Of a stretch of DNA of 64,000 nucleotides, positions 35,001-47,539 are shown piece by piece (position 1 is the stretch's first letter; each line of letters starts with the position of its first letter). The notes under the pieces were generated by a model, which was not told the origin of the DNA, did not search any database, and worked only from the letters and a program-made list of their open reading frames with translations. The translations under genes and the position numbers were made by a program. Source of the DNA: Aplectana chamaeleonis (taxonomy: Eukaryota; Nematoda; Chromadorea; Rhabditida; Cosmocercidae); contig JAPDOI010000381.1 of NCBI GenBank assembly GCA_029168955.1, positions 372,001 to 436,000 of the forward strand. Reading direction: 5' to 3'.

Positions 35001-38000
35001 GGGAGTGCGCAGGACGCCGTGGAAAATGTACGGGACCCCAATGGGAGTGCGCAGGACGCCGCAGAAAGTGTGCGGGGCCACAGTGGGAATGCGCAGGATG
35101 CCGTAGAAAGTGTGCGGAGTCACAGTGGGAGTGCGCAGGACGCCGTGGAAAATGTGCGGGCCCCCCAATGGGAGTGCGCAGGATGCCGCAGAAAATGTGC
35201 GGGACCATAGTGGGAGTGCGCAGGACGCCGCAGAAAGTGTGCGGTACCCCAGTGGGAGTGCGCAGGACGCCGTGGAAAATGTGCGGGCCCCCCAATGGGA
35301 GTGCGCAGGACGCCGTGGAAAATGTACGGGACCCCAATGGGAGTGCGCAGGATGCCGCAGAAAATGTGCGGGACCATAGTGGGAGTGCGCAGGACGCCGT
35401 GGAAAATGTACGGGACCCCAATGGGAGTGCGCAGGACGCCGCAGAAAATGTGCGGGACCATAGTGGGAGTGCGCAGGATGCCGTAGAAAGTGTGCGGAGT
35501 CACAGTGGGAGTGCGCAGGACGCCGTGGAAAATGTACGGGACCCCAATGGGAGTGCGCAGGATGCCGCAGAAAATGTGCGGGACCATAGTGGGAGTGCGC
35601 AGGACGCCGTGGAAAATGTACGGGACCCCAATGGGAGTGCGCAGGACGCCGCAGAAAGTGTGCGGTACCCCAGTGGGAGTGCGCAGGATGCCGCAGAAAA
35701 TGTGCGGGACCATAGTGGGAGTGCGCAGGACGCCGTGGAAAATGTACGGGACCCCAATGGGAGTGCGCAGGACGCCGCAGAAAGTGTGCGGGGCCACAGT
35801 GGGAATGCGCAGGATGCCGTAGAAAGTGTGCGGAGTCACAGTGGGAGTGCGCAGGACGCCGTGGAAAATGTACGGGACCCCAATGGGAGTGCGCAGGATG
35901 CCGCAGAAAATGTGCGGGACCATAGTGGGAGTGCGCAGGACGCCGTGGAAAATGTACGGGACCCCAATGGGAGTGCGCAGGACGCCGCAGAAAGTGTGCG
36001 GTACCCCAGTGGGAGTGCGCAGGACGCCGCAGAAAGTGTGCGGGGCCACAGTGGGAATGCGCAGGATGCCGTAGAAAGTGTGCGGAGTCACAGTGGGAGT
36101 GCGCAGGACGCCGTGGAAAATGTGCGGGCCCCCCAATGGGAGTGCGCAGGATGCCGCAGAAAATGTGCGGGACCATAGTGGGAGTGCGCAGGACGCCGTG
36201 GAAAATGTACGGGACCCCAATGGGAGTGCGCAGGACGCCGTGGAAAATGTACGGGACCCCAATGGGAGTGCGCAGGACGCCGCAGAAAGTGTGCGGGGCC
36301 ACAGTGGGAGTGCGCAGGACGCCGTGGAAAATGTACGGGACCCCAATGGGAGTGCGCAGGACGCCGTGGAAAATGTACGGGACCCCAATGGGAGTGCGCA
36401 GGATGCCGCAGAAAGTGTGCGGGGCCACAGTGGGAGTGCGCAGGACGCCGTGGAAAATGTACGGGACCCCAATGGGAGTGCGCAGGACGCCGCAGAAAGT
36501 GTGCGGGGCCACAGTGGGAATGCGCAGGATGCCGTAGAAAGTGTGCGGAGTCACAGTGGGAGTGCGCAGGACGCCGTGGAAAATGTACGGGACCCCAATG
36601 GGAGTGCGCAGGATGCCGTAGAAAGTGTGCGGAGTCACAGTGGGAGTGCGCAGGACGCCGTGGAAAATGTACGGGACCCCAATGGGAGTGCGCAGGACGC
36701 CGCAGAAAGTGTGCGGGGCCACAGTGGGAATGCGCAGGATGCCGTAGAAAGTGTGCGGAGTCACAGTGGGAGTGCGCAGGACGCCGTGGAAAATGTACGG
36801 GACCCCAATGGGAGTGCGCAGGACGCCGCAGAAAGTGTGCGGGGCCACAGTGGGAATGCGCAGGATGCCGTAGAAAGTGTGCGGTACCCCAGTGGGAGTG
36901 CGCAGGACGCCGTGGAAAATGTGCGGGCCCCCCAATGGGAGTGCGCAGGATGCCGCAGAAAATGTGCGGGACCATAGTGGGAGTGCGCAGGACGCCGTGG
37001 AAAATGTACGGGACCCCAATGGGAGTGCGCAGGACGCCGCAGAAAGTGTGCGGGGCCACAGTGGGAATGCGCAGGATGCCGTAGAAAGTGTGCGGAGTCA
37101 CAGTGGGAGTGCGCAGGACGCCGTGGAAAATGTACGGGACCCCAATGGGAGTGCGCAGGATGCCGCAGAAAGTGTGCGGGACCATAGTGGGAATGCGCAG
37201 GACGCCGTGGAAAATGTACGGGACCCCAATGGGAGTGCGCAGGACGCCGCAGAAAGTGTGCGGGGCCACAGTGGGAATGCGCAGGATGCCGTAGAAAATG
37301 TGCGGGACCATAGTGGGAGTGCGCAGGACGCCGTGGAAAATGTACGGGACCCCAATGGGAGTGCGCAGGACGCCGCAGAAAGTGTGCGGGGCCACAGTGG
37401 GAGTGCGCAGGACGCCGCAGAAAGTGTGCGGTACCCCAGTGGGAGTGCGCAGGACGCCGTGGAAAATGTGCGGGCCCCCCAATGGGAGTGCGCAGGATGC
37501 CGCAGAAAATGTGCGGGACCATAGTGGGAGTGCGCAGGACGCCGCAGAAAGTGTGCGGGGCCACAGTGGGAGTGCGCAGGACGCCGCAGAAAGTGTGCGG
37601 TACCCCAGTGGGAGTGCGCAGGACGCCGTGGAAAATGTACGGGACCCCAATGGGAGTGCGCAGGATGCCGCAGAAAATGTGCGGGACCATAGTGGGAGTG
37701 CGCAGGACGCCGTGGAAAATGTACGGGACCCCAATGGGAGTGCGCAGGACGCCGCAGAAAGTGTGCGGGGCCACAGTGGGAATGCGCAGGATGCCGTAGA
37801 AAGTGTGCGGTACCCCAGTGGGAGTGCGCAGGACGCCGTGGAAAATGTACGGGACCCCAATGGGAGTGCGCAGGATGCCGCAGAAAATGTGCGGGACCAT
37901 AGTGGGAGTGCGCAGGACGCCGCAGAAAGTGTGCGGTACCCCAGTGGGAGTGCGCAGGACGCCGTGGAAAATGTACGGGACCCCAATGGGAGTGCGCAGG

Positions 38001-41000
38001 ACGCCGCAGAAAGTGTGCGGGGCCACAGTGGGAGTGCGCAGGACGCCGCAGAAAGTGTGCGGAGTCACAGTGGGTGTGCGCAGGACGCCGTGGAAAATGT
38101 ACGGGACCCCAATGGGAGTGCGCAGGACGCCGCAGAAAGTGTGCGGGGCCACAGTGGGAATGCGCAGGATGCCGCAGAAAATGTGCGGGACCATAGTGGG
38201 AGTGCGCAGGACGCCGTGGAAAATGTACGGGACCCCAATGGGAGTGCGCAGGACGCCGCAGAAAGTGTGCGGTACCCCAGTGGGAGTGCGCAGGACGCCG
38301 TGGAAAATGTACGGGACCCCAATGGGAGTGCGCAGGACGCCGCAGAAAGTGTGCGGGGCCACAGTGGGAATGCGCAGGATGCCGCAGAAAATGTGCGGGA
38401 CCATAGTGGGAGTGCTCAGGACGCCGTGGAAAATGTACGGGACCCCAATGGGAGTGCGCAGGACGCCGCAGAAAGTGTGCGGGGCCACAGTGGGAATGCG
38501 CAGGATGCCGTAGAAAGTGTGCGGAGTCACAGTGGGAGTGCGCAGGACGCCGTGGAAAATGTACGGGACCCCAATGGGAGTGCGCAGGACGCCGCAGAAA
38601 GTGTGCGGGGCCACAGTGGGAATGCGCAGGATGCCGTAGAAAGTGTGCGGAGTCACAGTGGGAGTGCGCAGGATGCCGTAGAAAGTGTGCGGAGTCACAG
38701 TGGGAGTGCGCAGGACGCCGTGGAAAATGTACGGGCCCCCCAATGGGAGTGCGCAGGATGCCGCAGAAAATGTGCGGGACCATAGTGGGAGTGCGCAGGA
38801 CGCCGTGGAAAATGTGCGGGCCCCCCAATGGGAGTGCGCAGGACGCCGCAGAAAGTGTGCGGGGCCACAGTGGGAATGCGCAGGATGCCGTAGAAAGTGT
38901 GCGGAGTCACAGTGGGAGTGCGCAGGACGCCGTGGAAAATGTACGGGACCCCAATGGGAGTGCGCAGGACGCCGCAGAAAGTGTGCGGGGCCACAGTGGG
39001 AATGCGCAGGATGCCGTAGAAAGTGTGCGGAGTCACAGTGGGAGTGCGCAGGACGCCGTGGAAAATGTGCGGGCCCCCCAATGGGAGTGCGCAGGATGCC
39101 GCAGAAAATGTGCGGGACCATAGTGGGAGTGCGCAGGACGCCGTGGAAAATGTACGGGACCCCAATGGGAGTGCGCAGGACGCCGCAGAAAGTGTGCGGG
39201 CCACAGTGGGAATGCGCAGGATGCCGTAGAAAGTGTGCGCAGGACGCCGTGGAAAATGTGCGGGCCCCCCAATGGGAGTGCGCAGGATGCCGTAGAAAGT
39301 GTGCGGAGTCACAGTGGGAGTGCGCAGGACGCCGTGGAAAATGTACGGGACCCCAATGGGAGTGCTCAGGACGCCGCAGAAAGTGTGCGGGGCCACAGTG
39401 GGAGTGCGCAGGACGCCGCAGAAAGTGTGCGGAGTCACAGTGGGAGTGCGCAGGACGCCGTGGAAAATGTACGGGACCCCAATGGGAGTGCGCAGGACGC
39501 CGCAGAAAGTGTGCGGGGCCACAGTGGGAATGCGCAGGATGCCGTAGAAAGTGTGCGGAGTCACAGTGGGAGTGCGCAGGACGCCGTGGAAAATGTACGG
39601 GACCCCAATGGGAGTGCGCAGGACGCCGTGGAAAATGTGCGGGCCCCCCAATGGGAGTGCGCAGGATGCCGCAGAAAATGTGCGGGACCATAGTGGAAGT
39701 GCGCAGGACGCCGTGGAAAATGTACGGGACCCCAATGGGAGTGCGCAGGACGCCGTGGAAAATGTACGGGACCCCAATGGGAGTGCGCAGGATGCCGCAG
39801 AAAATGTGCGGGACCATAGTGGGAGTGCGCAGGACGCCGCAGAAAGTTTACGGAGCCCCAATGGGAGTGCGCAGGACGCCGTAGAAAGTGTGCGGGACCA
39901 TAGTGGGAGTGCGCAGGACGCCGTGGAAAATGTACGGGACCCCAATGGGAGTGCGCAGGACGCCGCAGAAAGTGTGCGGTACCCCAGTGGGAGTGCGCAG
40001 GACGCCGTAGAAAGTGTGCGGAGTCACAGTGGGAGTGCGCAGGACGCCGTGGAAAATGTACGGGACCCCAATGGGAGTGCGCAGGACGCCGCAGAAAGTG
40101 TGCGGTACCCCAGTGGGAGTGCGCAGGATGCCGCAGAAAATGTGCGGGACCATAGTGGGAGTGCGCAGGACGCCGTGGAAAATGTACGGGACCCCAATGG
40201 GAGTGCGCAGGACGCCGCAGAAAGTGTGCGGAGTCACAGTGGGAGTGCGCAGGACGCCGTGGAAAATGTACGGGACCCCAATGGGAGTGCGCAGGACGCC
40301 GTGGAAAATGTACGGGACCCCAATGGGAGTGCGCAGGACGCCGCAGAAAGTGTGCGGGGCCACAGTGGGAATGCGCAGGATGCCGTAGAAAGTGTGCGGA
40401 GTCACAGTGGGAGTGCGCAGGACGCCGTGGAAAATGTACGGGACCCCAATGGGAGTGCGCAGGACGCCGCAGAAAGTGTGCGGTACCCCAGTGGGAGTGC
40501 GCAGGACGCCGTATAAAATGTACGGAACCCCAATGGGAGTGCGCAGGACGCCGTGGAAATTGTGCGGCACCCCAATGGGAGTGCGCAGGATGCCGCAGAA
40601 AGTGTGCGGGACCATAGTGGGAATGTGAAGGACGCCGCAGAAAGTGTACGGTACCCCAGTGGGAGTGAGCTGGACGCCGTAGAAAATGTACGGGACCCCA
40701 GTGGGAGTGCGCAGGATGCCGCAGAAAATGTGCGGGACCATAGTGGGAGTGCGCAGGACGCCGCAGAAAGTGTACGGAGCCCCAATGGGAGTGCGCAGGA
40801 CGCCGTAGAAAGTGTGCTGTACCCCAGTGGGAGTGCGCAGGATGCCGCAGAAAGTGTGCGGGACCACAGTGGGAGTGCGCAGGACGCCGTGGAAAGTGTG
40901 CGGGACCCCAGTGGGAGTGCGCAGGACGCCGTGGAAAATGTGCGGGACCCCAATGGGAGTGCGCAGGATGCCGCAGAAAATGTGCGGGACCATAGTGGGA

Positions 41001-43260
41001 GTGCGCAGGATGCCGTAGAAAGTGTGCGGGACCACAGTGGGAATGCGCAGGACGCCGTGGAAAATGTGCGGGACCATAGAGGGAATGCGCAGGATGCCCT
41101 AGAAAGTGTGCGGGACCATAGTGGGAGTGCGCAGGACGCCGTAGAAAATGTGCGGGACCATAGTGGGAGTGCGCAGGACGCCGTGGAAAATGTACGGGAC
41201 CCCAATGGGAGTGCGCAGGACGCCGCAGAAAGTGTGCGGGGCCACAGTGGGAATGCGCAGGATGCCGTAGAAAGTGTGCGGAGTCACAGTGGGTGTGCGC
41301 AGGACGCCGTGGAAAATGTACGGGACCCCAATGGGAGTGCGCAGGACGCCGCAGAAAGTGTGCGGAGTCACAGTGGGTGTGCGCAGGACGCCGTGGAAAA
41401 TGTACGGGACCCCAATGGGAGTGCGCAGGACGCCGCAGAAAGTGTGCGGAGTCACAGTGGGTGTGCGCAGGACGCCGCAGAAAGTGTGCGGTACCCCAGT
41501 GGGAGTGCGCAGGACGCCGTATAAAATGTACGGAACCCCAATGGGAGTGCGCAGGACGCCGCAGAAAGTGCGCGGTGTCACAGTGGGAGTGCGCAGGACG
41601 CCATATAAAGTGTACGGAACCCCGATGGGAGTGCGCAGGACGTCGTGGAAAATGTAAGGGACCCCAATGGGAGTGCGCAGGACGCCGCAGAAAGTGTGCG
41701 GGGCCACAGTGGGAGTGCGCAGGATGCCGTAGAAAGTGTGCGGAGTCACAGTGGGAGTGCGCAGGACGCCGTGGAAAATGTACGGGACCCCAATGGGAGT
41801 GCTCAGGACGCCGCAGAAAGTGTGCGGGGCCACAGTGGGAATGCGCAGGATGCCGCAGAAAGTGTGCGGAGTCACAGTGGGAGTGCGCAGGACGCCGTGG
41901 AAAATGTGCGGGCCCCCCAATGGGAGTGCGCAGGATGCCGCAGAAAATGTGCGGGACCATAGTGGGAGTGCGCAGGACGCCGTGGAAAATGTACGGGACC
42001 CCAATGGGAGTGCGCAGGACGCCGCAGAAAGTGTGCGGGGCCACAGTGGGAATGCGCAGGATGCCGTAGAAAGTGTGCGGAGTCACAGTGGGAGTGCTCA
42101 GGACGCCGAGGAAAATGTGCGGGCCCCCCAATGGGAGTGCGCAGGATGCCGCAGAAAATGTGCGGGACCATAGTGGGAGTGCGCAGGACGCCGCAGAAAG
42201 TGTGCGGGGCCACAGTGGGAATGCGCAGGACGCCGTATAAAATGTACGGAGCCCCAATGGGAGTGCGCAGAACGCCGCAGAAAGTGTGCGGGGCCACAGT
42301 GGGTATGCGCAGGATGCCGTAGAAAGTGTGCGGAGTCACAGTGGGAGTGCGCAGGACGCCGTGGAAAATGTGCGGGCCCCCCAATGGGAGTGCGCAGGAT
42401 GCCGCAGAAAATGTGCGGGACCATAGTGGGAGTGCGCAGGACGCCGCAGAAAGTGTGCGGGGCCACAGTGGGAATGCGCAGGACGCCGTATAAAATGTAC
42501 GGAGCCCCAATGGGAGTGCGCAGGACGCCGCAGAAAGTGTGCGGGGCCACAGTGGGAATGCGCAGGATGCCGTAGAAAGTGTGCGGAGTCACAGTGGGAG
42601 TGCTCAGGACGCCGAGGAAAATGTGCGGGCCCCCCAATGGGAGTGCGCAGGATGCCGCAGAAAATGTGCGGGACCATAGTGGGAGTGCGCAGGATGCCGT
42701 AGAAAGTGTGCGGTACCCCAGTGGGAGTGCGCAGGACGCCGCAGAAAGTGTGCGGGATCAATGGGAGTGCGCAGGACGCCGCAGAAAGTGTGCGGTACGC
42801 CAGTGGGAGTGCGCAGGACGCCGCAGAAAGTGTGCGGTACCCCAGTGGGAGTGCGCAGGACGCCGTGGAAAATGTACGGGACCCCAATGGGAGTGCGCAG
42901 GACGCCGCAGAAAGTGTGCGGGGCCACAGTGGGAATGCGCAGGATGCCGTAGAAAGTGTGCGGAGTCACAGTGGGAGTGCGCAGGACGCCGTGGAAAATG
43001 TACGGGACCCCAATGGGAGTGCGCAGGATGCCGCAGAAAGTGTGCGGGACCATAGTGGGAGTGCGCAGGACGCCGTGGAAAATGTACGGGACCCCAATGG
43101 GAGTGCGCAGGATGCCGCAGAAAATGTGCGGGACCATAGTGGGAGTGCGCAGGATGCCGCAGAAAATGTGCGGGACCATAGTGAGAGTGCGCAGGACGCC
43201 GCAGAAAGTGTGCGGTACCCCAGTGGGAGTGCGCAGGATGCCGAAGAAAGTGTGCGGAGT
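26031..43260 (+). repeat. Array A zone A3: homogenised 126/210-bp higher-order repeat
   Basis: Five monomer classes occur in a nearly fixed order. One has GAGTCACAG and ends GTGGAAAATGT. One has GACCCCAATGGG with GCCGCAGAAAGTG. One has GGGCCACAGTGGGAATG with GGATGCCGTAG. An optional pair has CCCCCCAATGGG or GACCCCAATGGG with GCAGAAAATG, then GACCATAG with GTGGAAAATG. Three classes in a cycle give 126 bp; adding the pair gives 210 bp. Sequence divergence between copies is clearly lower than in A1, indicating recent unequal exchange or conversion. Confidence 0.88.
30437..31066 (+). repeat. Three consecutive 210-bp higher-order units
   Basis: A clear example of the five-monomer repeat. Units lie at 30437-30646, 30647-30856 and 30857-31066, each exactly 210 bp. 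They differ mainly by substitution of whole monomer classes: monomer 3 of the second unit carries TACCCCAG instead of the GACCATAG type, and monomer 1 of the third carries GACCATAG instead of GAGTCACAG. Whole-class swaps are what exchange between misaligned units would leave. Confidence 0.85.
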
Positions 43261-46200
43261 CACAGTGGGAGTGCGCAGGACGCCGTGGGAAATGTACGGG
43301 ACCCAAGTGGGAGTGCGCAGGAAGCCGAAGAAAGTGTTCGGGACCCAAGTGTGAGTGAGCGGGACGCCGCAGAAAGTGTTCGGGACCCAAGGGGGAGTGC
43401 GCAGGACGCCGTGGAAAATGTGCGGGACCCCAATGGGAGTGCGCAGGACGCCGCAGAAAGTGTGCGGGACCACAGTGGGAGTGCGCAGGATGCCGAAGAA
43501 AGTGTGCGGGACACAAGTGGGAGTGCGCAGGACGCCGCAGAAAATGTGCGGGACCCCAATGGGAGTGCGCAGGACGCCGCAGAAAGTGTGCGGGACCCAG
43601 TGGGAGTGCGCAGGACGCCGTGGAAAATGTGCGGGACCCCAATGGGAGTGCGCAGGACGCCGCAGAAAGTGTGCGGGACCCAAGTGGGAGTGCGCAGGAT
43701 GCCGCAGAAAGTGTGCGGGACCACAGTGGGAGTGCGCAGGACGCCGTAGAAAGTGTGCGGGACCCCAATGGGAGTGCGCAGGACGCCGCAGAAAGTGTGC
43801 GGGGCCACAGTGGGAGTGCGCAGGATGCCGCAGAAAATGTGCGGGACCCAAGTGGGAGTGCGCAGGACGCCGTGGAAAATGTGCGGGACCCCAGTGGGAG
43901 TGCGCAGGACGCCGCAGAAAGTGTGCGGGACCCCAGTGGGAGTGCGCAGGACGCCGTAGAAAGTGTGCGGGACCCAAGTGGGAGTGCGCAGGACGCCGTG
44001 GAAAGTGTGCGGGACCCAATTGGGAGTGCGCAGGACGCCGCAGAAAGTGTGCGGGACCACAGTGGGAGTGCGCAGGACGCCGTAGAAAGTGTGCGGACCC
44101 ACAGTGGGAGTGCGCAGGACGCCGTGGAAAGTGTGCGGGACCCAATGGGAGTGCGCAGGATGCCGCAGAAAGTGTGCGGGACCATAGTGGGAGTGCGCAG
44201 GACGCCGTAGAAAGTGTGCGGGACCCAAGTGGGAGTGCGCCGGACGCCGTAGAAAATGTGCGGGACCCAAGTGGGAGTGCACAGGACGCTGTAGAAATTG
44301 TGCTGGACCCAAGTGGGAGTGCGCAGGACGCCGTAGAAAGTGTGCGGGACCCCAGTGGGAGTGCGCAGGACGCCGCAGAAAGTGTGCGGGACCCAAGTGG
44401 GAGTGCGCAGGACGCCGCAGAAAGTGTGCGGGACCCAAGTGGGAGTGCGCAGGACGCCGCAGAAAGTGTGCGGGACCCCAGTGGGAGTGCGCAGGACGCC
44501 GTGGAAAATGTGCGGGACCCAAGTGGGAGTGCGCAGGACGCCGCAGAAAGTGTGCGGGACCACAGTGGGAGTGCGCAGGACGCCGTAGAAAGTGTGCGGG
44601 ACCCCAGTGGGAGTGCGCAGGACGCCGCAGAAAGTGTGCGGGACCCAAGTGGGAGTGCGCAGGATGCCGCAGAAAGTGTGCGGGACCCAGTGGGAGTGCG
44701 CAGGACGCCGTGGAAAGTGTGCGGGACCCCAATGGGAGTGCGCAGGACGCCGCAGAAAGTGTGCGGGACCCAGTGGGAGTGCGCAGGATGCCGCAGAAAG
44801 TGTGCGGAGTCCCAGTGGGAATGCGCAGGACGCCGTATAAAATGTACGGAACCCCAATGGGAGTGCGCAGGACGCCGTGGAAAGTGTGTGTTACCCCAGT
44901 GGGAGTGCGCAGAACGCCGCAGAAAGTGTGCGGGACCACAGTGGGAGTGCGCAGGACGCCGCAGAAAGTGTGCGGGACCCAAGTGGGAGTGCGCAGGACG
45001 CCGTAGAAAGTGTGCGGGACCCAAGTGGAAGTGCGCAGGACGCCGTAGAAAATGTGCGGGACCCCAGTGGGAGTGCGCAGGACGCCGTAGAATATGTACG
45101 GGGCCCAAGTGGGAGTGCGCAGGACGCCGTAGAAAATAAACGGGGCCCCAGTGGGAGTGCGCAGGACGCCGTAGAAAGTGTGCGGGACCACAGTGGGAGT
45201 GCGGAGTACGCCGCAGAAAGAGTGCGGGCCCCTAGTGGGATTGTGCAGGACGCCGTAGAAAGTGTGCGGGACCCCAGTGGGAGTGCGCAGGACGCCGTGA
45301 AATGTGAGCGGGACCCCAATGGGAGTGCGCAGGACACCATAGAAAGTGTGCGGGACCCAATGGGAGTGCGCAGGATGCCGCAGAAAGTGTGCGGTACCCC
45401 AGTGGGAGTGCGCAGGACGCCGTGGAAAATGTGCGGGCTCCCCAATGGGAGTGCGCAGGATGCCGCAGAAAATGTGCGGGACCATAGTGGGAATGCGCAG
45501 GACGCCGTGGAAAATGTACGGGACCCCAATGGGAGTGCGCAGGACGCCGCAGAAAGTGTGCGGGGCCACAGTGGGAATGCGCAGGATGCCGTAGAAAGTG
45601 TTCGGAGTAACAGTGGGAGTGCGCAGGATGCCGCAGAAAATGTGCGGGACCATAGTGGGAATGCGCAGGACGCCGTGGAAAATGTACGGGACCCCAATGG
45701 GAGTGCGCAGGATGCCGCAGAAAATGTGCGGGACCATAGTGGGAGTGCGCAGGACGCCGCAGAAAGTGTGCGGTACCCCAGTGGGAGTGCGCAGGACGCC
45801 GTAGAAAGTATGTTGGACCCAAGTGGGAGTGCGCAGGACGCCGTAGAAAGTGTGCGGGACCCAAGTGGGAGTGCGCAGGATGCCGCAGAAAATGTGTGGG
45901 ACCCAAGTGGGAGTGCGCAGGACGCCATAGAAAGTGTGCGGGACCCACGTGGGAGTGCGCCGGTTGCCGCAGAAAGTGTGTGGGACCCAAGTGGGAGTGT
46001 GCAGGACGCCGTAGAAAGTGTGCGGGACTCAAGTGGGGGTGCGCAGGATGCCGCAGAAAGTGTGCGGAACCCAAGTGGGAGTGCTCAGGACGCCGTAGAA
46101 AGTATGTTGGACCCAAGTAGGAGTGCGCTAGACGCCGTAGAAAGTGTGCGGGACCCAAGTGGGAGTGCGCAGGACGCCGTAGAAAGTGTGCGGGCCCATA

Positions 46201-46903
46201 GTGGGAGTGCTCAGGACGCCGTAGAAAGTATGTTGGACCCAAGTAGGAGTGCGCTAGACGCCGTAGAAAGTGTGCGGGACCCAAGTGGGAGTGCGTAGGA
46301 CGCCGTAGAAAGTGTGTGGGACCCAAGTGGGAGTGCTCAGGACGCCGCAGAAAGTATGTTGGACCCAAGTAGGAGTGCGCTAGACGCCGTAGAAAGTGTG
46401 CGGGACCCAAGTGGGAGGGCGCAGGACGCCGTAGAAAGTGTGTGGGACCCAAGTGGGAGTGCGCAGGACGCCGTAGAAAGTGTGTGGGACCCAAGTGGGA
46501 GTGCGCAGGACGCCGTAGAAAGTGTGTGGGACCCAAGTGGGAGTGCGCAGGACGCCGTAGAAAGTGTGCGGGACCCAAGTGGGAGTGCGCAGGACGCCGT
46601 AGAAAGTGTGTGGGACCCAAGTGGGAGTGTGCAGGACGCCGTAGAAAGTGTGTGGAACCCAAGTGGGAGTGCGCAGGACGCCGTAGAAAGTGTGTGGGAC
46701 CCAAGTGGGAGTGCGCAGGACGCCGTAGAAAGTGTGCGGGACCCACGTGGGAGTGCGCAGGACGCTGTAGAAAGTGTGCGGGTCCCAGGTGGAAGTGCGC
46801 AGGACGCCGTGGAAAGTGTACGTGACCCCAGTAGGTGTATGCAGGACGCCTTCTTGATAAGTGCATGGGACCCCACTACGAGTGCGCAGGTCGGTTCTGA
46901 AAG
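43261..46903 (+). repeat. Array A zone A4: right-hand edge of the array
   Basis: Monomers return to the simpler GGGACCCAAGTGGGAGTGCG type, with fragments of A3-type order still at about 45400-45800. Between 46101 and 46353 a 126-bp spacing is seen from an AGTATGTTGG marker. The stretch 46437-46780 is a run of nearly identical GTGTGGGACCCAAG monomers. The last units, from about 46797, gain substitutions and an internal change near 46850 and fade into unique DNA near 46903. Confidence 0.8.
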
Positions 46904-47089
46904 GCAAAGTCCAACCTCAAGGGTAAAATTTTTTAGAATAGTCCGCCCACCGTGAATGTTATTTCGGGCGCTGAACACAGTTATGAAGTCCTTTTTCAGG
47001 TTTCCGATCGATTACGGAAGATAACTAACGGAAGATCATACACGACCTTTTTGGTTTTTTTCTCTAAGGGAACCTTTGCTAAAATGAAA
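46904..47089. other. Unique DNA at left side of island
   Basis: AT-richer, non-repetitive sequence that begins where array A decays. I see no convincing reading frame, RNA gene or repeat in it, only short T-runs at about 46928-46935 and 47054-47063. Confidence 0.6.
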
Positions 47090-47310
47090 TGAAATTTGTA
47101 ACTGTTTTGCTTCGCTAAAAATGGGTTATGATTAATCATTGAAGAAATCGCGAGAATCTCGTTAAAAGAAGTGAAATACTCCTAGTGCATGATTTAGCAC
47201 TTGGAGGGAACGCCAAAAAGTGAGTGAAATGATGGACCACTGATTCGGCCGTGCACTTGTTTAATAAACAGCAAAAATTGAGAGTAGCATTGAAAAAACA
47301 AATCACACCC
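47090..47310 (+). repeat. Left arm of the foldback element
   Basis: This arm contains ACTTGGAGGGAACGCCAAAA at 47200-47219, whose reverse complement lies in the right arm at about 47631-47650. The inner end is AAATCACACCC at 47300-47310. Confidence 0.85.
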
Positions 47311-47539
47311 GTATTTTCTCCAATCAAGCTAATATTTGCAAATTAGCTTTGCAAAGCTGAGAATCAAGTTTTGTCGTTCACCAAATACTCAGGGACGCAT
47401 AATTTCGAACATCCCCGATTTCTCCATGTCTATATAATCGCTAGCGCATAAGTATGAACCAAATGTGTATAAGAAACATTATTTGATGAATTTGAAAACA
47501 ATTGCAGCCACACGAAATTATGTGGGTGCTCAGTGAGAT

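Larger units (their letters stand above)
1..46903 (+). repeat. Satellite array A, 42-bp tandem repeat
   Basis: About 47 kb of head-to-tail monomers in one orientation. A clean copy is 4300-4341, with the core GTGGGAGTGCGCAGGACGCC followed by a GAAAGTGTG block. Most units are 42 bp; 41-bp units lacking one C of the CCCC run are frequent. The clean copy has 28 G+C of 42 and 18 G against 10 C, so the plus strand is G-rich. The array begins mid-monomer at base 1, so it extends beyond the window. No unit is interrupted by a gene or unique spacer. The monomer matches no satellite family I can name. No telomere-type repeat is seen. Confidence 0.97.

Noticed and set aside
1..46903. CRISPR array
   Set aside because: Units are contiguous with no unique spacers, the unit is the whole 42-bp period, there are no cas genes, and the context is eukaryotic.
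1..46903. Telomere or ribosomal DNA
   Set aside because: No short telomere-type repeat is present and the monomer has no resemblance to rRNA. The 42-bp unit does not match a telomeric motif.
1..46903. G-quadruplex array
   Set aside because: Runs of three or more G occur, but they are usually separated by loops longer than those typical for stable quadruplexes, so I do not claim it without measurement.
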